Origin: Bacteroidales bacterium
GTDB lineage: Bacteria; Bacteroidota; Bacteroidia; Bacteroidales; JAIOZK01
NCBI GenBank assembly: GCA_021740625.1
Contig: JAIOZK010000004.1
Location: 36,316-100,315 of the forward strand
DNA: 64,000 bases
Reading direction: 5' to 3'
In this document: piece after piece, positions 15,309 through 24,034 of the stretch
How positions within the stretch are numbered: position 1 is the first letter of the stretch
Layout: every line of letters starts with the position of its first letter
The notes under the pieces: model-generated
What the model was told of the DNA's origin: nothing
The model's input: the letters and a program-made list of their open reading frames with translations, nothing else
Database searches by the model: none
Made by a program: the position numbers and the translations under genes

Positions 15309-16472
15309 CTAATTGAAATTTACTCCCGCTGTTCCGAACAGATAGCCAAACTCCAGATAATCCGTGCAGGTCAAACCATCCATTACCCTTTTCAAATGCC
15401 ATCTATCCTGGATCTGCTGGCCTGTTAATACATCAAAGAAGTATGGATTATAGTCGGTAATGTTTTTGGTAATGATATGGTTTTTAACATCATCAGCAGA
15501 ACCTTTTGTATGGATGACATAAAGGGAAGCATGGTTGGTATAACTGTCGGAAGCAATAATAAAAGCAAATTCGCCAAATTGCGCCCAGAAATCATTCAGA
15601 TTGTTCCTGAAATCAGCAGGGCTTAAGAGCGGGTCGCCACACAGGGTATTGATTTCAGTGTTTCCCTGGGCGGCTGAGATTACATTGTTAGCAACTGTTT
15701 CCGATTCAAAATAAGTCGTTTTGTATGAAACCGTAAAATCATACGCCCTTACTTTGCAAAGCTCCCATTCATAAGGAATATACATGGTGGCACACATGAC
15801 ATTTGAAAGGCCCGGGCCATCAGTTCCATACAGATAATATCCCCCTCCATCTTTTACCTTATTGCAATTGTTTATTTCGGAATAGGGTGAAGAAACCTTA
15901 AAATAGTGGCACCAGTATGAACCGACTTTTTCCGGGACACTTATATCGTTAAGTTTCCTGGCATGAACAAAATAAGAGTCCTTTGTTATGTTGGGATATT
16001 CGGGATATTCATAATAGGTGCCATTTCCATTCAGGTAACCAAACTCATTTATTGTAAGCTGCATATGGGAAAACAATGCCATATCATCAAGTGGAAGACC
16101 AGCATCATAGGGGCCATCGGGATGAATGTAAAGATCGAGCATTACATTTTTCCCGTTTCTTTTTCCTGAAATTTTGTAACCGAACAACTCCCCCTGAATA
16201 TCTCCCGACTCACTTTCATAAAGGTAAACATCGCTGAACATGCCATTGTAAATTTCAAAATCAGCTTCTGTTTTTCCTTTAATTTCTGTAGTATCGATGT
16301 AAACCTCATCCTGACTCAGGGTAAATTCCCATTGACCTGAAATTTTGGAATCGTCTGCAAGAATGATGGTGCTATCATCATTATCATTGTCGCAGGATTG
16401 GAAGGCAAGAATAGCCAGGCATAAAACAAAGAAACCCTGCAGGAATTTCCCGCTAAAACTAATCTTATTCAT
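15309..16472 (-). CDS. Lipoprotein of unknown function
   Basis: A signal with lipobox LAILAFQSCDND gives a lipid-anchored mature protein of about 365 residues. The start is set at 16472 (MNKISFSGKF) because it gives a compact signal; eight further codons up to 16496 are open. The mature part has no motif I recognise. It is rich in aromatic and acidic residues, with a run of Asp/Asn right after the Cys that would act as a tether. Three isolated Cys residues (near GSYWCHYF, INNCNKV, NVMCATM) might form disulphides. It stands 98 bp from the FG-GAP protein on the same strand, so coexpression is possible. Confidence 0.6.
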   Translation of the reverse strand: MNKISFSGKFLQGFFVLCLAILAFQSCDNDNDDSTIILADDSKISGQWEFTLSQDEVYIDTTEIKGKTEADFEIYNGMFSDVYLYESESGDIQGELFGYKISGKRNGKNVMLDLYIHPDGPYDAGLPLDDMALFSHMQLTINEFGYLNGNGTYYEYPEYPNITKDSYFVHARKLNDISVPEKVGSYWCHYFKVSSPYSEINNCNKVKDGGGYYLYGTDGPGLSNVMCATMYIPYEWELCKVRAYDFTVSYKTTYFESETVANNVISAAQGNTEINTLCGDPLLSPADFRNNLNDFWAQFGEFAFIIASDSYTNHASLYVIHTKGSADDVKNHIITKNITDYNPYFFDVLTGQQIQDRWHLKRVMDGLTCTDYLEFGYLFGTAGVNFN

Positions 16473-16569
16473 TTTATTAATTGTTTGGTTGATCATGGCA
16501 AGTTAATTAAAAAATGTGAATTATAGTGAAAATCAATGCAAACAATGCAGCGGTTTCTGGCCCATACCA

Positions 16570-18663
16570 TCAAATAACCACGATCTTTCTTATCCTCGTT
16601 GCCTGGTTTTGGATAAGACGGCAAAAATAAACACCCGTTTTGTTAAAGACACTGTGTTTCTTAAGATTCCAGATGACAACGTGCCTGCCCGCCTCCTGTT
16701 GCTCTTCGCTCAGGATAATAACCTCCTGCCCCAGGTGGTTCAGGATGGACAGCCCGACCTTGCATCTTTTCTCATTTTCCCATGTAATATGCAGTGTTGA
16801 ACCCATCCGGCAGGGAACAGGGTAGCAGGATAGGACTTCTACTTCGGAATGATCGGGACGGCTATCGATTCCCTGTATGTACCCCAGGTTTTTATAAAAC
16901 ATCAATCCCCCGTCATTCGTGCCGAAATACAGGTCTGTTTTGCCATCATGATCTGCATCACAGGCAGTAACGGCAGCAAACATATCGATTTCCAGGGGCA
17001 GGTAGTTTGAGTTGGTCATCACGAAGTCGGGTTCCTGGGGTGTTCCCTGGTTTTCGTAAAGGATCAGGCTGTCGGCAGGTTTGAACAGGTCAATTCTCCC
17101 GCTGAACAACACATCCAGGTCGTTATCGCCGTCCTCATCCAGGAAAGTCATTTTACCCCACTGGGCATATTGCTGGTATTCTAATTGCCAGTCGGGGGCC
17201 TGAGGCGTTCCCTGGTTCCTGAAAAACCAGAGCTGCGGGTTATAACCCCCGATGGTTTCCTGGGCGGAAACATACATGTCGAGGTCTCCGTCGGAATCAA
17301 TATCCACCAGGACAGGATTGAACATGGCGCAATAAGAGGCATTGAAAGACACTGCAACTTCTCCTATGGTATCGAAATCAGGTGAGGAGGAGGTTCCGTG
17401 GTTTTCATGGTACATGATACAACTGTCGAAACCCAGTCCGATGAAAAGGTCGAGGTCCTCATCCATATCTGCATCGGCAAAGAAAACTGCATTGATCCAG
17501 TCGCCCTGCTTATAGCGGATGCCAAAGAAACTGTCCGTAGCGTGTTCCCACATTGGTTCGTTTTCTGTCCCTGTATTGATATACTGAATGATCCCGCTCT
17601 GGTTACCAATAACATCAAGGCCGGTTTCAAGCATAAAAAGGGATGGCTTGTTGTTGCCGTAAATATCGGCCATGGCGGCATTGCTGTTAAAACCGATATC
17701 GAGTGTCAGGGGGTTGTCGTTTTGAAATTCCCAAACAGGAGAAGCATTCCGGGATTGATCCAGGTAAAAGCGGATTTTGCCGCTGGTCAGGCCAACGAAC
17801 ATATCCTTATCGCTGTCATCATCGATATCATAAAAAGCCGGTGCGATGTTTTCACAACATTCGATGGGTACATATTCTTCGCTGACCAGGTTCCACTGGG
17901 CGTTCTCAGGCGTTCCGGTATTTTCAAAGAACAGGAAATGAGAATTGGTGGTCCCGATGAAACAATCGAAATCCCCGTCCTGGTCTATGTCTGTCAGTGC
18001 GGGATTATGATAGTTCCAGTATCCCAGCGGACCGAAATTAAAATAATCCAGATCGGCCAGTACAAAATTGGCGCTCTGGGCATTTCCGGTGTTCTCATAA
18101 TAAATGTCTTTATTGTAGTTTCCGAAAAGCAGATCCTGGTCGCCGTCGTTGTCGAGGTCGGCAAAAGTTGATTTACAATAATTGTAAACCGCTGTCGGAT
18201 TGGTGTTGATATTCATATATTGATCGCTGACCAGCACCCAGTCGGGCTGGAAAGCATTCCCGTCGTTGCGGTAAAAATGTATGCCGCTGTTGTTGCTGCT
18301 TCTCCCCCCTCCGTAGAACATATCCAGGTCGCCGTCATCATCGATATCGGTAAAAGTAACATTTCCATACTTCATATATGAAAATGCAATATCATTGTAT
18401 TGTGCTGTGATGAATTGCCAGTGCGGTGATGTGACTGATCCGGTATTTTCAAAATAGCTTATAGTACCGTCTTGCTTCCCGACAAAACAATCTGCATCCC
18501 CGTCCTTGTCGATATCGGCAAAGCAGGGATTGGCAAAGCTGAATCCCCCGGTAAAGAAGGGGCTTCCATTTGCATCCTGTATTCTTTGTTCCCAGTCGAT
18601 GGATTGGCAGAACAGAAAGATGGGCAGGAAACTAAGCAGCGCTGAAATGGTTATACTTCTCAT
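16570..18663 (-). CDS. Secreted FG-GAP/VCBS-repeat protein with T9SS sorting domain
   Basis: A 697-residue secreted protein. The signal peptide ends at about residue 20 (LPIFLFCQS). The body consists of about nine repeats, each with an Asp-rich calcium-loop motif such as DIDKDGDADCFVG, DIDDDGDLDMFYG, DLDNDGDQDLLFG, DIDQDGDFDCFIG and DIDSDGDLDMYVS, alternating with ENTG blocks. That pattern is a seven-bladed or larger FG-GAP/VCBS beta-propeller. The last ~80 residues (YPVPCRMGSTLHI, LSILNHLGQEV, GVYFCRLIQ) are a type A T9SS sorting domain, so it is probably exported across the outer membrane and anchored at the surface. A ligand is not evident. Confidence 0.85.
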   Translation of the reverse strand: MRSITISALLSFLPIFLFCQSIDWEQRIQDANGSPFFTGGFSFANPCFADIDKDGDADCFVGKQDGTISYFENTGSVTSPHWQFITAQYNDIAFSYMKYGNVTFTDIDDDGDLDMFYGGGRSSNNSGIHFYRNDGNAFQPDWVLVSDQYMNINTNPTAVYNYCKSTFADLDNDGDQDLLFGNYNKDIYYENTGNAQSANFVLADLDYFNFGPLGYWNYHNPALTDIDQDGDFDCFIGTTNSHFLFFENTGTPENAQWNLVSEEYVPIECCENIAPAFYDIDDDSDKDMFVGLTSGKIRFYLDQSRNASPVWEFQNDNPLTLDIGFNSNAAMADIYGNNKPSLFMLETGLDVIGNQSGIIQYINTGTENEPMWEHATDSFFGIRYKQGDWINAVFFADADMDEDLDLFIGLGFDSCIMYHENHGTSSSPDFDTIGEVAVSFNASYCAMFNPVLVDIDSDGDLDMYVSAQETIGGYNPQLWFFRNQGTPQAPDWQLEYQQYAQWGKMTFLDEDGDNDLDVLFSGRIDLFKPADSLILYENQGTPQEPDFVMTNSNYLPLEIDMFAAVTACDADHDGKTDLYFGTNDGGLMFYKNLGYIQGIDSRPDHSEVEVLSCYPVPCRMGSTLHITWENEKRCKVGLSILNHLGQEVIILSEEQQEAGRHVVIWNLKKHSVFNKTGVYFCRLIQNQATRIRKIVVI

Positions 18664-19295
18664 CTTTGATTGGTTTGGGTTTGTAATGTATTTAAGATTA
18701 CCTTATTAAGACAGTAAACGGGAATGCAAAGTTGCTTATTGGCAAGGAATTTCTCGCAAAGTAAAGGAATGACTTTAATAATGGCGCATTTGGGTTACTG
18801 CCTGAATGACCCGGGGCTAAACACCTCGTCATTGGATATTGGACATTGATCATTGATCATTTGATCATTGGATATTTAATGTACAATACCCAACACTCAA
18901 TAATCAATATCCAACTGATGGGCGCCTCGAAGTATGCCGAATGGATCCTGGACTCTGGTTAAAGCTTCCAGCCCCTGACTCCCTCACCTTTCAGGGGAGG
19001 GTTGGGGAGGGGTTTAAAGGCCACCTTCCTGCCGCTGCTGGTATTACTGCAACTGCCATTTTCCCAACTCCTATATACTTTTCTTATAAAGGACTACAGT
19101 AAAAAGATCATCCAGGTCTGTCTGCTCTTTCACGGAATTCTCCAGCGGGATCAGTCTGCCTGTGGGCTTAGCGTGCCGGAACAATTTTTTCAAAGGAAAT
19201 CATGAAAAAGGACCATTCTGTATTTATCTTTATAATCCCAAGCCAGGTGGGATGGTCACATAATCAGTTCACTGAATAACCAAAAGTAGGTAATT
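18664..19295. other. Gene-free interval with dispersed repeats
   Basis: No convincing gene. It contains copy 2 of the ~140-bp repeat (18830-18965) and an inverted CCCTCACCTTTC/GGGGAGGG motif with GGGTTGGGGAGGGG (18981-19016), a kind of intergenic repeat seen widely in this phylum. A 67-codon plus-strand frame at 19002-19205 is hydrophobic at its start but overlaps the repeat and has no recognisable features. Confidence 0.55.
18830..18965. repeat. Dispersed ~140-bp repeat, copy 2
   Basis: Copy 2 of the element at 12324-12466, in the same orientation. Shared blocks in the same order are CATTGGATATTGGACATT, ATCATTGAT, TCAATAATCAAT, CCAACTGATGGGCGC and GGACTCTGG. This copy has an extra ATCATTTGATCATTGGATA segment, so the AT-rich half can form a longer hairpin. 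Confidence 0.7.
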
Positions 19296-19841
19296 ATGAG
19301 AAATGTTTTCATTATAATAATTATAGCTGCATTCCTGTTGAGCGGCTGTGTAAGCTTAACCGGAAAAAAGGCCAGTCCCATGGAAATAGGATACGGTCTG
19401 CAGCTCGATCCAGGCATGCAGATCGGCAGTACCAATAACTCTGCTCACCTCCTGCTGAGTTATGCACGCTTGTCCTTTGACGGAGGCCATGATAATATGT
19501 ATCAGATCGGAGGACAGTTCCGGCATTATCATGATTCTTTTGACAAAGGAGGTTTGTGGTATGGGGGAGAAATGGCCTATGTCCGTTTTACCAGCATTTA
19601 TGATGAATCCCTTTTTGTCGACAGCAATCCGAGGGCGGGAGGCTTTGCCCTGGGCGGACTGGCAGGTTATAAATTCCCCTGTAAAAAAATACCCTTCAGC
19701 GGATATGTAAGCCTTGGCCTTGTTAACTTCGGCGATTTCAAGGCAGGTGATGTAACCTTTGATGCCGGCGGAACTGGATTTACCTTCCGTGTAGGTATCA
19801 GCCTGCACCTGACTTCCCTTTTTTTTGAAAACGGACGATAG
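19296..19841 (+). CDS. Small lipoprotein, possible outer-membrane beta-barrel
   Basis: 181 residues. The signal peptide has lipobox AAFLLSGCVS (Cys18). The rest has alternating hydrophobic residues and Gly/aromatic pairs (EIGYGLQLDPG, LLLSYARLSF, LWYGGEMAYVRF, GYVSLGLVNFGDF, FTFRVGISLHL), the pattern of a small eight-strand barrel. It is short for a lipoprotein with a barrel, and no family is recognised. The stop lies 8 bp before the third REP-like palindrome pair. Confidence 0.6.
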   Translation: MRNVFIIIIIAAFLLSGCVSLTGKKASPMEIGYGLQLDPGMQIGSTNNSAHLLLSYARLSFDGGHDNMYQIGGQFRHYHDSFDKGGLWYGGEMAYVRFTSIYDESLFVDSNPRAGGFALGGLAGYKFPCKKIPFSGYVSLGLVNFGDFKAGDVTFDAGGTGFTFRVGISLHLTSLFFENGR

Positions 19842-19848
19842 CCGGAAA

Positions 19849-19890
19849 GGGTCTAAGACCCTCCTTTTTTAATTGAAGGGTCTTAGACCC
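19849..19890. repeat. REP-like palindrome pair, locus 3
   Basis: GGGTCTAAGACCC at 19849-19861 and GGGTCTTAGACCC at 19878-19890, 16 bp apart. This is the same inverted pair that brackets the RAYT gene 16 kb away, with both palindromes perfect. It lies just after the small lipoprotein gene and before the menaquinone operon promoter, so it may also work as a terminator (a T-run follows the first palindrome). Confidence 0.8.
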
Positions 19891-19908
19891 TGTTAAGCCC
19901 ATTTTTCT

Positions 19909-19916
19909 TACTTTTG
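19909..19916 (+). promoter_or_regulatory. -7 box of the menaquinone operon (TACTTTTG)
   Basis: TACTTTTG fits the Bacteroidetes sigma consensus TAnnTTTG and lies 34 bp upstream of the first ATG of the operon. A good TTTG -33 element at the usual spacing is not obvious. Confidence 0.45.
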
Positions 19917-19950
19917 CATTTCAAATAATTGAAATTCAGTTCAGAGAAAG

Positions 19951-20367
19951 ATGATCAGTTTGAAATCCAGCCTGGAAGAGATCAACCAAATGAACCGGGG
20001 CACCCTGATGGAAACCCTCGGTATCGAGTATACCGAAGTGGGAGCGGGATTTGTGAGCGCAAAAATGCCGGTGGATCATCGGACATTGCAACCGAGTAAG
20101 ATCATCCATGGCGGCGCCAACATCGCCCTGGCCGAAACCATCGGCGGACTGGGCTCTGTGTTGCTGGTGGATTATACCAGCTTTGATGTCAGGGGCAGCA
20201 GCATCAGCGCCAATCATGTGGGTACTGCCAAAAGCGGCTGGGTGCGCGCCCGGGCCGAGATCATCCATCGCGGCGAAAGAACCCATGTCTGGAACATTGA
20301 CATCAAAAATGAGGAGGGAAAGCTGATCTCCACCATCCGGCTGACCAATTTTATCATTCCAAAATGA
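19951..20367 (+). CDS. Hotdog-fold thioesterase (probable DHNA-CoA thioesterase, MenI-like)
   Basis: 138 residues, PaaI/YdiI-type hotdog fold. It has the PSKIIHGGANIALAETIG block (His-Gly-Gly then catalytic acid on the central helix, about residues 48-66) and the NHVGTAKSGWVRARAEIIHRG segment of this family. It is the first gene of the men cluster and overlaps menF by 4 bp, so the likely substrate is 1,4-dihydroxy-2-naphthoyl-CoA, the product of MenB. The family assignment is firm; the substrate is inferred from the operon. Confidence 0.85.
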   Translation: MISLKSSLEEINQMNRGTLMETLGIEYTEVGAGFVSAKMPVDHRTLQPSKIIHGGANIALAETIGGLGSVLLVDYTSFDVRGSSISANHVGTAKSGWVRARAEIIHRGERTHVWNIDIKNEEGKLISTIRLTNFIIPK

Positions 20368-21485
20368 ATCCGGTCGAAACACTGAAACGGTTTGTTTCCA
20401 GAGCTTTTTCAGAAAGCTATGGATTTGTCTCATGGTTCGCACCCGGAAATGATGAAATAAAATCCATCCTGCAGAACAAGACCAATGTGACAGGCATCAA
20501 TACCATGGAAATTGAAAAGCAAAGTGGTTTTATCTTTGCACCCTTTGTTCCCGGAATAAAAAACAAAACCTTGCTAATTCGTCCTGATATGGTATTCGGG
20601 GGATATCAGGAGATGGCAAATTATTCCGGAGGATACAGGAAAGAGGATATTAAACTCTCCGACAAAAAAGATGATGGCTATAATCCGGCTTCAAAAGAAG
20701 AATTTCTACGGGCGGTTTCATCAATCATTAATAAGATCGGGCAGGGGGAAGCTGAAAAAGTTGTTTATTCACGCACCCTGGTCCGGGAAATGGATTTTGA
20801 AACATCACATCCGGCAATCCTTCTGATGGAGATGCACAAACGATATCCCCATGCATTTTGTTATCTGTTCTTTACTCCGGAGACGGGGTTCTGGTTGGGT
20901 GCAAGTCCTGAATTGTTGCTGGAAAAGAAGGCAAAGAAGTTTAGAACGATGGCCCTGGCCGGAACGCGGGAAAAATCCGGCGAACCGAAGATGAATAAAA
21001 ACTGGCCGCGCAAAGATGTGGATGAACAGGCATTTGTCAGCAAATACATCGAAGACACCCTCATCGATTTACAGGTTTCCAATTACAAAAGATCTGATCC
21101 ATACACCTTTGCAGCCGGGAATGTGGAGCATCTCAGGAGCGATTTCGAGTTTCCTGTTGAATCCTTGAGTGGGAGAATGGCTGAGTTTATCAGGGTGCTG
21201 CATCCAACGCCTGCTATCTGTGGGAAACCTAAAGCAAAAGCTTTGCAGTTAATCAGGGAGTACGAAAAATACGATAGGACGTATTATTGTGGATTTCTGG
21301 GCCCACTGAATATCCAGGATGAAACCCATTTCTTTGTAAATTTACGCTGCATGAAACTGCAGAAGCATGCGGCAATTTTGTTTGTTGGGGGAGGCATCAC
21401 AAAGGACTCTGAACCGGAAGCAGAATGGAATGAAACCAAATTGAAGGCCGAAACGCTCTTGTCGGTCATCAGGGAAAAATACTAA
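20364..21485 (+). CDS. menF: Isochorismate synthase
   Basis: Converts chorismate to isochorismate, the first step of menaquinone synthesis. 373 residues, a short form common in Bacteroidetes. Chorismate-binding signatures are present: KVVYSRTLVREM, FWLGASPELLLEKK, TMALAGTRE, HPTPAICGKPKAKAL and YCGFLGPLN, then LFVGGGITKDSEPEAEWNET near the end. The start overlaps the thioesterase stop by 4 bp and the gene is followed 3 bp later by menD, a conserved neighbour. An entC-type siderophore role is unlikely in this context. Confidence 0.92.
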   Translation: MNPVETLKRFVSRAFSESYGFVSWFAPGNDEIKSILQNKTNVTGINTMEIEKQSGFIFAPFVPGIKNKTLLIRPDMVFGGYQEMANYSGGYRKEDIKLSDKKDDGYNPASKEEFLRAVSSIINKIGQGEAEKVVYSRTLVREMDFETSHPAILLMEMHKRYPHAFCYLFFTPETGFWLGASPELLLEKKAKKFRTMALAGTREKSGEPKMNKNWPRKDVDEQAFVSKYIEDTLIDLQVSNYKRSDPYTFAAGNVEHLRSDFEFPVESLSGRMAEFIRVLHPTPAICGKPKAKALQLIREYEKYDRTYYCGFLGPLNIQDETHFFVNLRCMKLQKHAAILFVGGGITKDSEPEAEWNETKLKAETLLSVIREKY

Positions 21486-21488
21486 AGC

Positions 21489-23189
21489 ATGATATCGGAT
21501 AAGAAGGGAATACAATACCTGGCGGCAATCATGAAAGCCAAAGGCATAAAAGACCTGGTCATTTCTCCAGGATCACGCAATGCTCCTGTCATCAATACTT
21601 TTGCTTCGCAAGACTGGATCAACACCTATTCTATTGTAGATGAAAGAAGTGCCGCTTTCTTTGCCCTCGGACTGGCACTGAAAACAGACCGTATCGTGGC
21701 GCTTTCCTGCACCTCGGGAACTGCAGCTTTGAATTATGCACCGGCAGTAACAGAAGCTTTTTACCAGAAAATCCCCTTGCTGATCCTGACGGCCGACCGC
21801 CCTGTGGAAATGATCGACCAGGCAGATGGTCAAACCATCCGGCAGAAAGACCTTTACGGGAAACATATACGCAAAAGCATTGAGTTATCACAATCTCTTC
21901 ACAATGAAGAAGACATCTGGTATAACAACCGACTCATCAATGAAGCTTTGAATGCCTCTCTGTATCCTGTAAAGGGACCTGTTCATATTAATTTACCTTT
22001 CCGGGAACCCCTGTATGATCTTGTGGATGCCAAGCTGCCCGATGCAAAGATCATTGATCAAATCATCCCTGATGATCAATTGACAGGAAGCCAACAGGAA
22101 CAAATTAGTTCAATGATCAATCAATCTGAAAAAGTGATGATCCTGGGCGGGCAGTCCATGAAAGATCATCATCTGGATCAATCCCTTGGCAAAATTTCCA
22201 GGTTGAAGCAGGTCATTGTTTTAAGTGAAACCAATACAAACCTGGAGAACAGCCATGGCGTATGCTGTATTGACCGCACCCTGGCTGCCATACCCGAAGA
22301 AAATCATGCCTCCTTCGCTCCTGATATACTCATTACTTTCGGTGATGCCATCGTTTCCAAAAAGATTAAGGCTTTCCTGAGGAATAATCCACCCGCTGAA
22401 CACTTGCATATCAGCCCCGATCTTTATCATCCGGATACTTACCAGTGTCTGAGCAGAAGCATTTTTATAAAGCCCGCGAATTTTTTTGAACAGATACTGC
22501 CGGAAGTGAAAAATGGTAAAAGTGATTACCACCGGGCATGGACAGAAAAAAGAGATGAAGCCCATCGGAAACATCTTGCATTTCTTGATTCATGCAATTT
22601 CTCTGATCTAAAGGCTTTTGAAGCGATCTTTAATACAATGCCCACCGATGCAGACCTGCATCTCGGAAACAGCTCCCCGGTGCGATACGGGCAATTGTTC
22701 AGGCATCACCCGGAAACACTGCATCTCTCAAACAGGGGCACCAGCGGTATCGACGGAAGTCTTTCAACTGCCGTGGGCTATGCATTTGCATCAGAGCGAT
22801 TGTCGACCGTCGTCCTGGGGGAACTAGCTTTCATGTACGATTCAAATGCGCTCTGGAACAATTATGTCCCCGAAAACCTCAGGATCATCGTCATCAACAA
22901 TGGTGGTGGAAATATTTTTCGCATCATTGCCGGACCGGCCTGCACAGATCATCTGGAAAAGTTTTATGAAACCAAACATGAGAAAAGCGTCGAAGGAATT
23001 GTAAAAGCCTTTGGGCTGCATTATGATTCAGTCAAAAGCGATGATGAACTTGAGCAAGCCCTGGGAAGCTTTTTCAGCAGGGATTTTAGTGGTGCCGCTG
23101 TTCTTGAGATCTTCACCGACCGGAAAAAATCACCTGCCGAATTGAAAAAGTATTTTGCTTTCCTCTCGGGGAAAACAATGAAGTTTTGA
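21489..23189 (+). CDS. menD: SEPHCHC synthase (MenD)
   Basis: A thiamine-diphosphate enzyme joining 2-oxoglutarate and isochorismate. 566 residues, normal length. The N-terminal pyrimidine-binding domain has LVISPGSRNAPV and the glutamate region LSCTSGTAALNYAPAV. The C-terminal domain has GNSSPVR, the GTSGIDGSLSTAVG loop and the ThDP motif GELAFMYDSNALWNN...INNGGGNIF. It lies in the middle of the men operon. Confidence 0.95.
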   Translation: MISDKKGIQYLAAIMKAKGIKDLVISPGSRNAPVINTFASQDWINTYSIVDERSAAFFALGLALKTDRIVALSCTSGTAALNYAPAVTEAFYQKIPLLILTADRPVEMIDQADGQTIRQKDLYGKHIRKSIELSQSLHNEEDIWYNNRLINEALNASLYPVKGPVHINLPFREPLYDLVDAKLPDAKIIDQIIPDDQLTGSQQEQISSMINQSEKVMILGGQSMKDHHLDQSLGKISRLKQVIVLSETNTNLENSHGVCCIDRTLAAIPEENHASFAPDILITFGDAIVSKKIKAFLRNNPPAEHLHISPDLYHPDTYQCLSRSIFIKPANFFEQILPEVKNGKSDYHRAWTEKRDEAHRKHLAFLDSCNFSDLKAFEAIFNTMPTDADLHLGNSSPVRYGQLFRHHPETLHLSNRGTSGIDGSLSTAVGYAFASERLSTVVLGELAFMYDSNALWNNYVPENLRIIVINNGGGNIFRIIAGPACTDHLEKFYETKHEKSVEGIVKAFGLHYDSVKSDDELEQALGSFFSRDFSGAAVLEIFTDRKKSPAELKKYFAFLSGKTMKF

Positions 23190-23212
23190 ATTTGTTATAC
23201 AAATAAAAAATT

Positions 23213-24034
23213 ATGAGCGAAAGAAACTGGAAAACCATAAAGGAATACGAGGAAATCCTCTTTGATTTCTGGGAAGGAATTGCCCGGATCACCATCAACA
23301 GGCCGAGGTATCGAAATGCTTTCACTCCCACAACCACGACCGAGATGAGCGATGCCATGCGCATTTGCCGCGAAGATCAGAATATCAACGTGGTTGTGTT
23401 CACCGGTGCCGGCAACAAAGCTTTTTGTTCGGGTGGCGACCAGAACGTGAAAGGCATGGGCGGTTATGTCGGCAAGGATGGCGTGCCGCGCTTGAATGTT
23501 TTGGATGTGCAAAAGCAAATACGCTCGTTACCCAAACCGGTGATCGCCATGGTGAATGGCTATGCCATCGGCGGAGGGCATGTGCTGCATGTGGTTTGCG
23601 ATCTGAGCATCGCTTCCGAAAATGCGATCTTCGGTCAGACCGGCCCCAAAGTCGGAAGCTTTGACGCAGGCTTCGGTTCATCCTACCTGGCAAGTATTGT
23701 CGGGCAAAAGAAAGCCCGCGAGATCTGGTTCTTGTGCCGGCAGTATTCGGCTAAGGAAGCCGAGGAAATGGGTCTGGTGAATAAAGTGGTTCCTTTAGAC
23801 AGGCTCGAAGACGAGGTAGTCGACTGGGCAAAGACCATGATGAAACGCAGCCCGATGGCCCTGCGCATGATCAAGCTGGGTATGAACGCCGACCTGGACG
23901 GTCAGGCCGGACTGCAGGAACTGGCCGGAAATGCTACTTTGCTCTATTACCTGACGGAAGAAGCCCAGGAAGGCAAAAATGCATTCCTTGAAAAACGCGA
24001 TCCCGATTTTCATAAATACCCCAAATTCCCGTAA
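23213..24034 (+). CDS. menB: 1,4-dihydroxy-2-naphthoyl-CoA synthase (MenB)
   Basis: A crotonase-fold ring-closing enzyme, 273 residues. It has [17 protein letters not shown] (oxyanion hole and the MenB-specific Gly-rich loop), [26 protein letters not shown], the [21 protein letters not shown] block and the C-terminal [19 protein letters not shown] that is diagnostic for MenB. Its stop overlaps the menA start (TAATG). Confidence 0.97.
   Translation: MSERNWKTIKEYEEILFDFWEGIARITINRPRYRNAFTPTTTTEMSDAMRICREDQNINVVVFTGAGNKAFCSGGDQNVKGMGGYVGKDGVPRLNVLDVQKQIRSLPKPVIAMVNGYAIGGGHVLHVVCDLSIASENAIFGQTGPKVGSFDAGFGSSYLASIVGQKKAREIWFLCRQYSAKEAEEMGLVNKVVPLDRLEDEVVDWAKTMMKRSPMALRMIKLGMNADLDGQAGLQELAGNATLLYYLTEEAQEGKNAFLEKRDPDFHKYPKFP

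Noticed and set aside
19002..19205. 67-codon plus-strand frame with a hydrophobic start
   Set aside because: It begins inside a dispersed GGGTTGGGGAGGGG repeat and lacks any family resemblance.
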